Shown piece after piece: positions 17,662 through 26,134 of a stretch of 64,000 bases of DNA. The position numbers and the translations under genes were made by a program. The notes beneath the pieces are model-generated. The model was not told the origin of the DNA, searched no databases, and saw nothing but the letters and a program-made list of their open reading frames with translations. Every line of letters starts with the position of its first letter. Positions within the stretch are counted from its first letter, which is position 1. Source of the stretch: Pontibacter pudoricolor (GTDB taxonomy: Bacteria; Bacteroidota; Bacteroidia; Cytophagales; Hymenobacteraceae); assembly GCF_010092985.1 (NCBI RefSeq), contig NZ_CP048106.1:3751001-3815000 (forward strand), given 5' to 3'.

Positions 17662-18654
17662 ATGTCATATAGATTAGTATATATAGCCATAGTTCTTTTT
17701 TTAGCCAGCTGTAGTAAGAAAGGTTGCGACTTACCTGACGAGATTGAACGCATTCCTGTTGATGTGAAAATTGACCGGCTGGAGAAAGATTTTTTTACGA
17801 TTGACAGCGAAGAACAGGTCAGAAGTTTCCTGAAAGAGCAACCGCTTTTTGCTGAGAAGTTCCTGCAGCAGAGCCAGTATCCGCATGATTCCATTCTTGT
17901 AAACTCATTGCTTGGGATGGCTACCAACCCTTCGCTGGACTCTTTGGCGCAGCAGGCAATCGAGAAGTTTGGCGATATGAAGGAAGAAAAAAAACAGCTG
18001 GAGACCGCATTTAAAGTTATCAAATTTTATTACCCTGATTTTGTAGTACCTGAAGTAAAAACCTTTGTATCAGGCTTGGGCCAGGATTTGCTGGTATCGG
18101 ATAGTTTAATGGTTTTCGGGATAGACTTTTTTATTGGCAAAGATGCGTTGTACCGCCCGGATGCTTATGAATACATTCTGAAACGGTATGAGCGCCCGAA
18201 CATGGTGCCGGCAGCTTTGCTTCTGCTATCTAACAAATACAATAAAGCTGATTTTTTAGACAGGTCTATGCTTTCGGAAATGATAAATGCCGGGAAGGCG
18301 TATTACTTTGTACAAACTGTAATGCCCTGCACTCCGGACTCAACTATAATTGGCTATAGCGGGCAGCAGCTGGCAGATGTGCACCATAACGAAGGGCGTA
18401 TCTGGGCGCATTTTATTGAGAAGAGCCTGCTGTATGAAAAGAACCCTTTCCTGGTAAAGAAGTACATTGGCGAGCGCCCTAACACCCCGGAAATTGACAG
18501 CACTGCACCTGGCAGGTTGGGGACCTGGGTAGGCTGGCAGATCGTGCGCAAGTACATGGAGCGTAACCCTAAAGTAACGCTGCCGGAGCTTATGGCCGAT
18601 ACAGACTTTAAAAAGATATTTGCCGAATCGAAATATAAACCTGAGAAGCGCTAA
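17662..18654 (+). CDS. gldB: gliding motility lipoprotein GldB
   Basis: 330 residues with a lipoprotein signal ending LFLASC, so Cys18 is the lipid anchor. The mature start, IPVDVKIDRLEKDFF, and the C-terminal segments HNEGRIWAHFIE and GRLGTWVGWQIVRKYME match GldB, an essential gliding lipoprotein of Flavobacterium. It acts at the inner-membrane/periplasm side in an unknown step. The usual partner gldC is not next to it here; a GT4 gene follows after 20 bp and may be co-transcribed. Confidence 0.92.
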   Translation: MSYRLVYIAIVLFLASCSKKGCDLPDEIERIPVDVKIDRLEKDFFTIDSEEQVRSFLKEQPLFAEKFLQQSQYPHDSILVNSLLGMATNPSLDSLAQQAIEKFGDMKEEKKQLETAFKVIKFYYPDFVVPEVKTFVSGLGQDLLVSDSLMVFGIDFFIGKDALYRPDAYEYILKRYERPNMVPAALLLLSNKYNKADFLDRSMLSEMINAGKAYYFVQTVMPCTPDSTIIGYSGQQLADVHHNEGRIWAHFIEKSLLYEKNPFLVKKYIGERPNTPEIDSTAPGRLGTWVGWQIVRKYMERNPKVTLPELMADTDFKKIFAESKYKPEKR

Positions 18655-18674
18655 CTGCTTTACCTGCTCCATTA

Positions 18675-19874
18675 ATGCACATCACCATTTTACACCAGCA
18701 CCACGCCAGCCCGGATTGCCCGGCTACGTGCAGGCAATATTCTTTTATGGAGAAGCTGGCCCGGCGGCATAAAATTACGCTGGTGGCTACCAATGCCTGG
18801 CGTATACTGCAGGTGACGCATACCTATAGTTGGGTGCCCAAAGGTGTAGAGCTAAAAGAGTGTACCGTAGCGTATGCCAACAAAATGGGCGTGGTAATGC
18901 GGATGCTGTCGTTTGTTGGGTTTGCAGCCTGCGCATTTTATAAGCTGATGCGCCTGAAAAAACCTGATGTGCTGTGGGCGGTGTCGGTGCCTTTGTCGGT
19001 GCCTTTTGTGGTGGCGCAGGTTGCCAGGTTACGCAATGTGCCGTGGGTTTTTGAAGTGCAGGACCTGTGGCCATGCTTCCCGATCGAGATGGGAGCCGTA
19101 CGGTATAAGTGGGTGCAGCGCCTGCTTTATAAAATGGAGTACAGCCTGTATAAAAGTGCGGCACATATTATCACACTCTCCCCGGACATGACGGCTTATG
19201 TTGTGGCGAAAGGCATAGATCCGGCTAAAGTTACCACCGTACTTAACGGAACCGACATTGAGAAAGCAGCTGCTATAAACGACGCTGATGTTGAGATGAT
19301 CCAGGTAAACTATAAGCTAAATGGCAAGCAGGTGGTTTTGTATGCTGGAACTTATGGCCGCGCCAACGATATCCCAACTATAATGCAGGCGGTAGAACTG
19401 CTGGCAAAAGAACCAACTATAGTTTTTGTGTTAACCGGAACCGGCTATTACGAACCGCAGCTACAAGAACTGGCGCAGCGCGTGCCTAATTTGCTGCTGC
19501 TGCCACCGCAATCCCGCGACCAGGTATTTGGCTTGTTTAAGTTAGCTGATCTGTCGTTGGTTACTTTTAATGATCTGCCTGTGCTGAAGTCTAATTCTCC
19601 AGCCAAGTTTTATGACAGCCTTGCCTGTGGTACCCCGGTCATAGTTACCAACCCCGGCTGGACCAAAACTTTTGTGGAGAACTATAGCTGCGGCTGGTAC
19701 ACGCCGGCTGAGCAGCCTGCTGCATTAGCTCAAACTATAAAACAGGTTTTAGGAGATAAGCCGACATTAAAAGAAGCTGGCTGTAATGGCGCAACTATAG
19801 CGCGAGAACTTTTCGACAGGAGGGAATTGGTAAAGGATGTGGAAGCCATACTCAATAACGTAGCAAAGCGGTAG
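18675..19874 (+). CDS. glycosyltransferase family 4 (WbuB-like)
   Basis: 399 residues, GT-B fold. The N-terminal acceptor domain starts HITILHQHHASPDCP and contains VQDLWP. The C-terminal donor domain has LYAGTYGRANDI, LLPPQSRDQV and FYDSLACGTPVIV, the usual phosphate- and sugar-contacting parts of GT4 enzymes. Likely role is surface polysaccharide or O-antigen type glycan synthesis; donor sugar unknown. It starts 20 bp after gldB and converges on the YdeI-like gene with 2 bp between stops. AACTATAGTT at 19415-19424 encodes Thr-Ile-Val. Confidence 0.87.
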   Translation: MHITILHQHHASPDCPATCRQYSFMEKLARRHKITLVATNAWRILQVTHTYSWVPKGVELKECTVAYANKMGVVMRMLSFVGFAACAFYKLMRLKKPDVLWAVSVPLSVPFVVAQVARLRNVPWVFEVQDLWPCFPIEMGAVRYKWVQRLLYKMEYSLYKSAAHIITLSPDMTAYVVAKGIDPAKVTTVLNGTDIEKAAAINDADVEMIQVNYKLNGKQVVLYAGTYGRANDIPTIMQAVELLAKEPTIVFVLTGTGYYEPQLQELAQRVPNLLLLPPQSRDQVFGLFKLADLSLVTFNDLPVLKSNSPAKFYDSLACGTPVIVTNPGWTKTFVENYSCGWYTPAEQPAALAQTIKQVLGDKPTLKEAGCNGATIARELFDRRELVKDVEAILNNVAKR

Positions 19875-19876
19875 TT

Positions 19877-20377
19877 CTATTTCTTCAACAACTCTCTAAA
19901 AGATTCTTTCCCAATGGGTAGCCGCTTTAAGTTGTTGATGAGCAGCAATGCTCTGTCAATCCGAAGCTGGCTGTTTTTAACGCCGGCTACATAATACAGG
20001 ATATAGCGTTGCTTGCCGGGCGGCAGCAGATCAAAACGACGTTTGGCTTCGTCATCCTGGCTAAAAATCTCGGCTAACTCTTCCGGTGTTTCCATTCCAA
20101 ATTCGCTTTCGTCGGGCTCCAGTTTTACCTGTACTTCATCGCCACGCTGCAAACCAAGTTGTTTCAGTCGTTTGTTATTGATGCTGATATAGCCACTGCC
20201 TCCACCTAACGCCACCAACCCACCCTGGAAAGTAAGTTTATCATTTATAGTACAAAGCACGCGCACTTTAAATTTGCCACCCAACTGTTCTATTACTTTG
20301 GCTGGCACTTCCATGTAATGCCCCGGCAGGTGCGGCAGCTTGTTGATGCAGGCTCTATAGTTTATAAGTGGGTGCAT
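19877..20377 (-). CDS. DUF1905/YdeI-OmpD-associated family protein
   Basis: 166 residues in two parts. An N-terminal beta-barrel-like DUF1905 domain covers about residues 15-100 (FKVRVLCTINDKLTFQGG, RGDEVQVKLEPDESE). A C-terminal helical YdeI-type segment follows (about 110-166, with GKQRYILYYVAGVKNSQLRIDRA). Family members include bacteriocin-protection proteins, but the molecular role is not known. The first Met is at 20377; Met21 (MEVPAKVIEQLGG) is a shorter possible start. The upstream gap holds a hairpin repeat. Confidence 0.75.
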   Translation of the reverse strand: MHPLINYRACINKLPHLPGHYMEVPAKVIEQLGGKFKVRVLCTINDKLTFQGGLVALGGGSGYISINNKRLKQLGLQRGDEVQVKLEPDESEFGMETPEELAEIFSQDDEAKRRFDLLPPGKQRYILYYVAGVKNSQLRIDRALLLINNLKRLPIGKESFRELLKK

Positions 20378-20419
20378 TTTTACAGAGCAGGGGCTATAGT
20401 TTAATAATTTCTAAATAAG

Positions 20420-20495
20420 GCTGGTGCGATCTTGTGGCTCGTACTTTTATAGGTCTGTAAGAGAAAGTGAGTACGAGCTACAAGCCCGTACCAGC
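20420..20495. repeat. 26-bp arm inverted repeat (GCTGGT...ACCAGC element)
   Basis: Left arm 20420-20445 (GCTGGTGCGATCTTGTGGCT, then CGTACT) and right arm 20470-20495 pair at 22 of 26 positions around a 24-base loop. The outer words match the ends of the 1616-1732 element and parts of the 57.6-57.87 kb element. Located in a 144-bp gap between two minus-strand genes. Confidence 0.6.
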
Positions 20496-20521
20496 GGAGG
20501 CAATTGAAAGGATATACAGCC

Positions 20522-21187
20522 TTACTTTAGCCTATAGTCTTTAGGAATTTCAAAAAGAGACTTATCCAACTTAGCAGGATTAACCTCCACAGCAGAAATG
20601 ACAAGTTCAGGAGAACCATCTTGGGAAAGCACTTCTACTTTCAGGGTTACGCCGTCAAAAGTACCATTTTTGATTAACGTGTTTTGGTAGCCAAATAACT
20701 GGGCCAGGAGCGGATAATTTGCTACTTTTAGGCCTTTTGCAGTCCATACGTAACTCGTTTTGTCGACCCCGTCGATAAATGCCCGTTGTATAACTTTGTA
20801 CTTCCTGCAAGCATACCCAAGCACAGAGTCCTGTTCATGCACAAGGGTAATTTCTTTAGGAGCATACCCCTGCATCACGGGCTCCATTCCTAGGGAGGTT
20901 GCTGTATAGGTTGAATTGTTGACGTTGAATCTGGTGGAGTCTGCTGTGTTCACAACAATGTCTCCAGCCCTGTGCATAGCGGGTGATCCTTCCAAGACGC
21001 TATACTTGTACCATGTGTTTTTAAATAATGCTTCTGTCTTACTAAGCGTCTTGCCAGGCACCATAACACCATAGCCATTTTTCTCCAGCTGTGTGTAAAT
21101 GACTTTTCCTTCGAAATAAACAGAATCCTGCCCTCTACATAGGGTAGCCAAAGATAAAAAGACAAGAATGATTGTCAGCAGTTTCAT
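20522..21187 (-). CDS. secreted protein, DUF4412-like, unknown role
   Basis: 221 residues with a signal peptide (KLLTIILVFLSLATLCRG). The mature part is a beta-rich fold with the pattern VYFEGKVIYTQ at the start and VLGYACRKYKVI, YVWTAKGLKVANYP in the middle. This resembles DUF4412/GLPGLI-type periplasmic proteins of Bacteroidota, though no exact family signature is visible. It follows the OmpA-family gene by 31 bp on the same strand, so the two are probably co-transcribed. Confidence 0.65.
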   Translation of the reverse strand: MKLLTIILVFLSLATLCRGQDSVYFEGKVIYTQLEKNGYGVMVPGKTLSKTEALFKNTWYKYSVLEGSPAMHRAGDIVVNTADSTRFNVNNSTYTATSLGMEPVMQGYAPKEITLVHEQDSVLGYACRKYKVIQRAFIDGVDKTSYVWTAKGLKVANYPLLAQLFGYQNTLIKNGTFDGVTLKVEVLSQDGSPELVISAVEVNPAKLDKSLFEIPKDYRLK

Positions 21188-21218
21188 TTTTTTCTATTGT
21201 ATCTAAATCTTTATTGAG

Positions 21219-22295
21219 TTAGTTTGTTAAGATATTGATTTCCACTCTTCTATTCTTTGCTCTACCTGCTTCAGTTCGGTTAGATGTTTTCGGGTTCAGT
21301 TCTCCCATGCCTTTTGCTGTTATTCTATCAAGAGCAATGCCCTTCCCCACTATATAGGCCATTACAGCCATCGCCCTTTTCTCAGAAAGTCTTTGGTTTC
21401 GGTTTTCATTGCCAACATCGTCAGTGTAGCCAGTAATCAGGATGGCAGAGGCAGGATGCTCTTTGAGAAAATCAATCAGCTTGTCGAGCATAGGAAAAGC
21501 ACCCGCCTGTAATTCGTGGCTGTTGAAAGCGAAGCCTGTCTCTTCTATCGAAAAAGTTCCTTCGAATGATTCTGTCGCTAAGTCAGGAGTAACTGAAGGC
21601 GTCGGAATAAAGGAAGGCTCTGTCTCTGCTTCTTCCAAGGGAATGATACGAACGTTGTCATAGCAGTAATAAACACCTTTGGTGTAGCCTGTAAGACTTG
21701 CAAGTTCTGTTTTGTTAGCTACAGCAAAATTACTGATAGTTAGATATCGTTCTCCTCCCCTGGCCGTATAGGTTCCTGTTACCCTTACCCACTCATCTCT
21801 GGAAGAGATCAGGGGATAAGCTATTGATTTAAGGGAAACATATGGGGTTTGGTAAGCGAATGGCGGTTCAGACTGTTTGAATTCTGTTCTGGTTAAAGCA
21901 ACAGAAACCTCTGAGATTGCTTCTTCCACCGCAGTACTTTTAATGACATACAGGCTTATCTGGTAATTCTTCCTGCGCCGTAGTGGCTCCACAAGCTCAA
22001 CCTGTGTTACCTCACTCCAATTGCTGTTAAACCACTGGCAGAGGCACACTTCCCCAAACGCAATATTCAGGAGCTTTTGAGGACTTCCCTCTGGATTTAA
22101 AATTGGATTAGCAAACGGGGATTTTGCAGGTATACGATTGTCTTGGGAGGTAATATCAGGGGTGCCTGCAACAATTTTCCAACCATCTACCGAGCCTCTG
22201 AAATCTTCTAAACTTGGATTCCGAACCAAATTCTGTCCTAAAACGCTGTTTGTAGCAAGGAGTAGCAGTATTGCTAAAAGTAGCTTCTTCATCAT
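21219..22295 (-). CDS. OmpA-family protein with N-terminal binding domain
   Basis: Start at the double Met (22295/22292) that precedes the signal peptide KKLLLAILLLLATNSVLGQ; about 358 residues. The N-terminal half (LVRNPSLEDFRG, WKIVAGTP) looks like a carbohydrate-binding-type jelly roll. The C-terminal 110 residues are an OmpA-like peptidoglycan-binding domain with ILITGYTDDVGNENRNQRLS and AGRAKNRRVEI. It should tether the outer membrane to the wall. It precedes a secreted-protein gene on the same strand. Confidence 0.85.
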   Translation of the reverse strand: MMKKLLLAILLLLATNSVLGQNLVRNPSLEDFRGSVDGWKIVAGTPDITSQDNRIPAKSPFANPILNPEGSPQKLLNIAFGEVCLCQWFNSNWSEVTQVELVEPLRRRKNYQISLYVIKSTAVEEAISEVSVALTRTEFKQSEPPFAYQTPYVSLKSIAYPLISSRDEWVRVTGTYTARGGERYLTISNFAVANKTELASLTGYTKGVYYCYDNVRIIPLEEAETEPSFIPTPSVTPDLATESFEGTFSIEETGFAFNSHELQAGAFPMLDKLIDFLKEHPASAILITGYTDDVGNENRNQRLSEKRAMAVMAYIVGKGIALDRITAKGMGELNPKTSNRTEAGRAKNRRVEINILTN

Positions 22296-22367
22296 TTGTT
22301 TATAATTGCTAAAACTAGTTTTTAAGCAGAATATACTTAACAATATAGCCTAAAAACCATATACCAA

Positions 22368-22406
22368 CAAAAAAGCCCGCCGCAACTATAGTTACAACAG
22401 GCTTTT
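22368..22406 (-). terminator. terminator of nth, with AACTATAGTT in the loop
   Basis: AAAAGCC (22371-22377) pairs with GGCTTTT (22400-22406). On the minus strand the stem is followed by TTTTTTG. The loop carries a complete AACTATAGTT at 22384-22393. Confidence 0.7.
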
Positions 22407-22426
22407 ATAGTTTATAAACTCAGCTC

Positions 22427-23110
22427 TTAAATTCCGCCCAATTTATTCTCCGGGTCGTCGGGTATGTTGGGGAAGTTTTTCTGGAAGAAGGCGCAGAAAT
22501 GGGTGAGGGGGCATTCTTCGCATTTAGGGCGGCGCGCAATGCAGATGTAACGGCCATGAAGTATAAGCCAGTGGTGTGCTTTGGCAATCAGTTCTTCGGG
22601 CAGGTTACTTACCAGTTCGCGTTCAACTTCCAGTGGTGTTTTCGCTTTTTTATCTACCAACCCTAAGCGCTTGCTTACCCGGAACACGTGCGTATCTACG
22701 GCCATGGCCGGTTGGTTCCAGATAACCGAAACGATGACATTGGCTGTTTTACGACCTACGCCGGGCAGCTTTACCAGTTCTTCCACGGTGCTGGGCACTT
22801 CGGAGTCAAACTGCTCTACCAGCATGCGGCCTAAACCTGCCAGGTGCTTCGCCTTGTTGTTCGGGTACGATATACTTCTGATGTACTCAAATATCTCTTC
22901 TGGAGCGGCAGCAGCCAGTGCCTCCGGGGTAGGGAAAGCTTCGAAAAGGGCAGGCGTAACCATGTTCACACGCTTATCAGTGCATTGCGCGCTCAGCACA
23001 ACGGCCAGTATAAGCTCGTAGGGGTTGGTATATGCCAGTTCGGTTTCAGGCTCCGGAAAGTTATTTGTAAAATAATCGATCAGGAGCTTATAGCGTTCTT
23101 TCTTGCGCAT
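22427..23110 (-). CDS. nth: endonuclease III
   Basis: 227 residues. A base-excision glycosylase/lyase for oxidised pyrimidines. The helix-hairpin-helix LPGVGRKTANVI and the VDTHVFRVSKRLG catalytic region (Asp of VDTH) are present. The iron-sulfur motif Cys-x6-Cys-x2-Cys-x5-Cys is complete (CIARRPKCEECPLTHFC). Located just downstream of the sigma factor pair, with a terminator between them. Confidence 0.96.
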   Translation of the reverse strand: MRKKERYKLLIDYFTNNFPEPETELAYTNPYELILAVVLSAQCTDKRVNMVTPALFEAFPTPEALAAAAPEEIFEYIRSISYPNNKAKHLAGLGRMLVEQFDSEVPSTVEELVKLPGVGRKTANVIVSVIWNQPAMAVDTHVFRVSKRLGLVDKKAKTPLEVERELVSNLPEELIAKAHHWLILHGRYICIARRPKCEECPLTHFCAFFQKNFPNIPDDPENKLGGI

Positions 23111-23145
23111 AAAAAAAGTTTGCAGTCGGTTAAGACTGCAAACTT
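23111..23145 (-). terminator. terminator after the sigma factor pair
   Basis: AAGTTTGCAGTC (23116-23127) pairs with GACTGCAAACTT (23134-23145); reading minus, it is followed by TTTTTTT. It overlaps the last codons of the 78-residue ORF. Confidence 0.82.
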
Positions 23146-23366
23146 AAGCTTTTTGAGTAATTGAGGATGTTATTTATAGCACGGTCGCCCGGACTTCTGG
23201 ACGCGCCGTCTAATAATCGTTGGATCAGCAGGAGATCGGAGCAGTCGTCGGCCAGCTCGTTATCGTGCATAAGTGCTACCTCCAGCTGTTTCCGGGCATC
23301 ATCTGCCAACTCATTGTATACATACTGGATAAGCTCATTCTGAGTAGATGTTTTTATCATAAGCAA
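23130..23366 (-). CDS. small acidic protein paired with the ECF sigma factor
   Basis: 78 residues, or 76 from the second Met at 23360. It is helical, acidic, and without a membrane helix or zinc-binding anti-sigma motif. Helical segments NELIQYVYNELADDARKQLE and DELADDCSDLLLIQRLLDG look like the N-terminal part of anti-sigma factors. It overlaps the sigma gene by 32 bp, which strongly implies coupled expression and a regulatory partnership; whether it inhibits the sigma factor is inferred. Confidence 0.65.
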   Translation of the reverse strand: MLMIKTSTQNELIQYVYNELADDARKQLEVALMHDNELADDCSDLLLIQRLLDGASRSPGDRAINNILNYSKSLSLQS

Positions 23367-23937
23367 TATTACCGTTTAGCATCTTCTTCCTGAGATTGAT
23401 AAGCGCATAGCGCATACGTCCCAGAGCTGTGTTGATGCTCACACCGGTAGCGTCTGCTATCTCCTGGAAGCTCATGTCGGCGTAATGGCGCATCATAAGC
23501 ACTTCCCGCTGCGATTGTGGCAGCGTCTGGATCAGCTCGCGCAGGCGGGCAACGGTGTCTTCCTGTATCTGCAACGACTCGGCAGAGTCGGCGGCAAATG
23601 CAAGCGTGTTAAACACATTGCTTCCGTCTTCCAGCGTGATCATCGGGCTTCGCTTTTCTTTCCTGAAAAAGTCGATTGCCAGGTTATGGGCAATACGGCA
23701 TATCCAGGACGAAAACTTGCCTTCTTCGTTATACCGTCCGCTCTTCATGGTGTGGATCGCTTTAATAAAAGCATCCTGCATGAGGTCTTCGGCCGTGTAC
23801 GTGTCTTTAACGATCAAAACGATCGTTGTAAATACTTTGTTCTTGTGTCGGTTTACTAACTGTTCGAACGCATTCTCATTACCTGAGATGTAGAGCGAGA
23901 CTAAAGCAGAGTCGCTCATCTGGGTAGTTGTATTCAT
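23335..23937 (-). CDS. RNA polymerase sigma factor, ECF subfamily
   Basis: 200 residues. Region 2 includes AEDLMQDAFIKAIHTM and FSSWICRIAHNLAIDFFRKEKR; region 4 has LPQSQREVLMMRHYADMSF and the helix-turn-helix EIADATGVSINTALGRMRYAL. There is no region 1 or 3, as in ECF types. An overlapping 78-residue ORF follows. The upstream gap is AT-rich and long (23938-24366), which suits a regulated promoter, though none is clear. Confidence 0.93.
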   Translation of the reverse strand: MNTTTQMSDSALVSLYISGNENAFEQLVNRHKNKVFTTIVLIVKDTYTAEDLMQDAFIKAIHTMKSGRYNEEGKFSSWICRIAHNLAIDFFRKEKRSPMITLEDGSNVFNTLAFAADSAESLQIQEDTVARLRELIQTLPQSQREVLMMRHYADMSFQEIADATGVSINTALGRMRYALINLRKKMLNGNIAYDKNIYSE

Positions 23938-24292
23938 CGTAAAGCTACATTAGTTTAACGTAGAGCTTTATATCATATTGTGCGTTTAAGGTTTTTGAAC
24001 AGTTTTATTTAAGAATGGTAAATCAAATATATGTAATGCTTTTTGTTTGTGCAACAAGTGCAGAAGCATAAGCAATAAAAAACTTATCCTACGTTAGCTG
24101 AGCATCTCCTTTGCAAACAAAGGCATCAGATTTTTTGTAAAGATGTATACGTTGGTATAGTATAAAAGAGTATGAAATTAATTTAATTTATTTTTCCACA
24201 TATAGTAACCTGCTGTATATTAATATATTAAATTTCAGATAATCTATAAAAGAGGACTGTAGCAGACTATAGTTCTTAATTGGTAGACGTAT
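23938..24292. other. AT-rich gap upstream of the ECF sigma gene
   Basis: No ORF or RNA recognised. It has many TATA-rich words and long A/T runs (for example around 24180-24245). It could hold the sigma gene promoter, which I could not assign. Confidence 0.4.
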
Positions 24293-24341
24293 AAAAAAAG
24301 CCTGCGAAGCTGCAGTTATAGTTACAGCGTCGCAGGCTTTT
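24293..24341 (-). terminator. terminator of the truncated haemoglobin gene
   Basis: 17-base arms AAAAGCCTGCGAAGCTG (24296-24312) and CAGCGTCGCAGGCTTTT (24325-24341) with one mismatch. An A run on the left gives a T run on the minus strand. Confidence 0.85.
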
Positions 24342-24366
24342 CAGGTCCTGCATTCTTCCTGCAGAT

Positions 24367-24744
24367 TTAAATTGCCTGGTAGTCTATCAACCCTAAGCGC
24401 ATCTGGAAAACCTGGGCAATGCTTAGCGCTTTCTGTTTTATCTCTTCCGCTCTGGCGCCTTCAAAAAGCTCGTCAACGGTTTTTACAAACAACTCTACCC
24501 AGCGGGTAAAATGCTCTTTAGACAAAGGTAATCGCATGTGTTTCGGAAAAGGCTGCCCTTTGTAGGCCATGCTCCCAAAAAGCACCGTGCTCCAGAAATT
24601 ATACATTAATGGCAGGTGGTGATCCCAGTCAATTTTGGCAAAGCCGTTAAAGATAGGGTCAAGCAGGTCGTCTTCGTTTACATGGTCATAAAACGTATCT
24701 ACCAGCGCCTTTATATCATCTTCGTTTTCTATGTCCCGCTTCAT
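24367..24744 (-). CDS. truncated haemoglobin, group III type
   Basis: 125 residues from the Met at 24744; the upstream 21 codons lack family character. Haem-binding 2-on-2 globin. The segment DPIFNGFAKIDWDHHLPLMYNFW fits group III trHb, and the later LSKEHFTRWVELF holds a candidate proximal His. Such globins bind O2/NO or may serve redox chemistry. Alone, with its own terminator; upstream lies inverted repeat A. Confidence 0.88.
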   Translation of the reverse strand: MKRDIENEDDIKALVDTFYDHVNEDDLLDPIFNGFAKIDWDHHLPLMYNFWSTVLFGSMAYKGQPFPKHMRLPLSKEHFTRWVELFVKTVDELFEGARAEEIKQKALSIAQVFQMRLGLIDYQAI

Positions 24745-24856
24745 TACAGCTCTTTTCTCAGTCAATACTTTTCTACGATGCAAGTATAGACTATAAGCCA
24801 CAGTCATAAAATGACATTGATCAGTATCAGGAAATTAGTGAGTTATGGTTTGGGGG

Positions 24857-25708
24857 TACCCCTTCCAAACCTTCCCCTTTTATCGAGGGCCCTACTCCCA
24901 AAACAGGGGAATGAGCCCTGCTATTGTTCTATAGTTTATCTTTTGTCATTTCGACCTTTGGGAGAAATCTGGGTTCTATAGTTGGCTATAGTTGCAACCT
25001 GAATCAAGTCATCTTTCCATAGCCTTCTTTAATCCTGGGAGCTTTACTTGCCTATCGTTCTATAGTTGGCTTTGGTGCCCTCGTGGCCGGGAGGCCCCGT
25101 CTTCGGGCATCGCGCGGTGTACATTTCCTTTGCTCGTTCCTCGCAATGCCTGACGGCACCGGAAATCTACAAGGCGCTCAACCCAAAGACTGCGATCAGT
25201 TCGATAGCTAACTTTATAGTTGCTTGGAGGAACTATAGTTGCATCGCTTTATCGTGGCTATAGTTCCGTAGGGACAGGTCGCGACCTGTCCGATCTTAGG
25301 CTGTAACTATAGAACTATAGAGGTGACTGTAGCTAAGGTAAAAAGTCCCCCTTTGAAGGGGGCAGGGGATGACAAACGGAAACTATAGAACTGTAACTAC
25401 CAACTATAACCATAGCCAAAATTCCCCTCCTCGGAGGGGCAGGGGTGGGTTAAAACAGCAGCTATAAAACGAAAACATCAACTAAAGCAGTAGCCTAATC
25501 CTGTCAATCCATTAAATCTCACTTAATCCCGGTTCAAACAATGCCTCGTTCCTACCATGCCAGGTGAGTCAGGAGACGCAACACCATTCTAAGTCACGAG
25601 CGAGGACGCTCGCACCAGCAATACCAACTATAGAACTATGACTTTTACAAAACTCCTCTCCTGTTTTGGGGGTAGGGGGCCTCTTCAAAAGGAGAGGGTT
25701 GGGGGAGG
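24857..25708 (+). repeat. long inverted repeat A, partner of 32663-33540
   Basis: About 850 bp non-coding, matching the reverse complement of 32663-33540 from end to end with substitutions and indels. It contains, in order: a GTCATTTCGACC...GAGAAATCTG word (24955), the 139-bp core (25074-25212), AACTATAGTT (25231), the palindrome GGACAGGTCGCGACCTGTCC (25272-25291), CCCC/GGGG hairpins (25350, 25420), a GAGTC-AGGA-GACGC hairpin (25566-25579), a CGAGCG-AGGA-CGCTCG hairpin (25597-25612) and a GGAGAGG-type stem at the end. No transposase. The 65-codon ORF at 25066 crosses the core and is not believed. Confidence 0.85.
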
Positions 25709-25798
25709 GAAATCAAAACCTCAACTATGGAGCAACAAAAAACCTTCGCTGGAACCAGGTCCGGCAAAGGTTTTCTGAAGTATTCGGTATGTAAAGTT

Positions 25799-26134
25799 TT
25801 ATCCTCTGTCGTATTTCTTTAAACGGTTCAGTATAAGTAAAATGCGTCGGTTAATTTCTCGTTCTTCCACTGGTTTGCACTGCGCCGAAATATCGCATGG
25901 CTTCTGCAGTTTTTGTTCCAGTGCTTTCAGGTGGTCCAGGTAGCACTCTAAGGTAGTGCACGAAACGTTTTTTAATGAGTCTTTTTGGGTGTCAGCTATG
26001 CCGTTCTTTAAATTTATAGCTTTGGCAATTTCTGCATTTATCAGCTTAGTTACGTCTGTACTTGTCGTAATTTCCTGCTGGTACACCTTCTTCTCAATGT
26101 TTCCCAATAAACTTTTGATGTCCAGTAATTCCAT
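25799..26134 (-). CDS. hypothetical helical protein
   Basis: 111 residues from the Met at 26134; earlier codons in frame look random. It is mostly helical and charged, with an early MELLDIKSLLGNIEKKVYQ and a late EREINRRILLILNRLKKY segment. Four Cys residues in the middle may matter, but no known zinc spacing. No family recognised. It is the first gene inside the block flanked by the long inverted repeats. Confidence 0.55.
   Translation of the reverse strand: MELLDIKSLLGNIEKKVYQQEITTSTDVTKLINAEIAKAINLKNGIADTQKDSLKNVSCTTLECYLDHLKALEQKLQKPCDISAQCKPVEEREINRRILLILNRLKKYDRG

Noticed and set aside
25066..25263. 65-codon ORF over the conserved core of repeat A
   Set aside because: The core is open in several frames on both strands, the ORF runs out of the core into AACTATA-rich sequence, and the copy in repeat B does not keep the same flanks. 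A structured or recombination role fits better.
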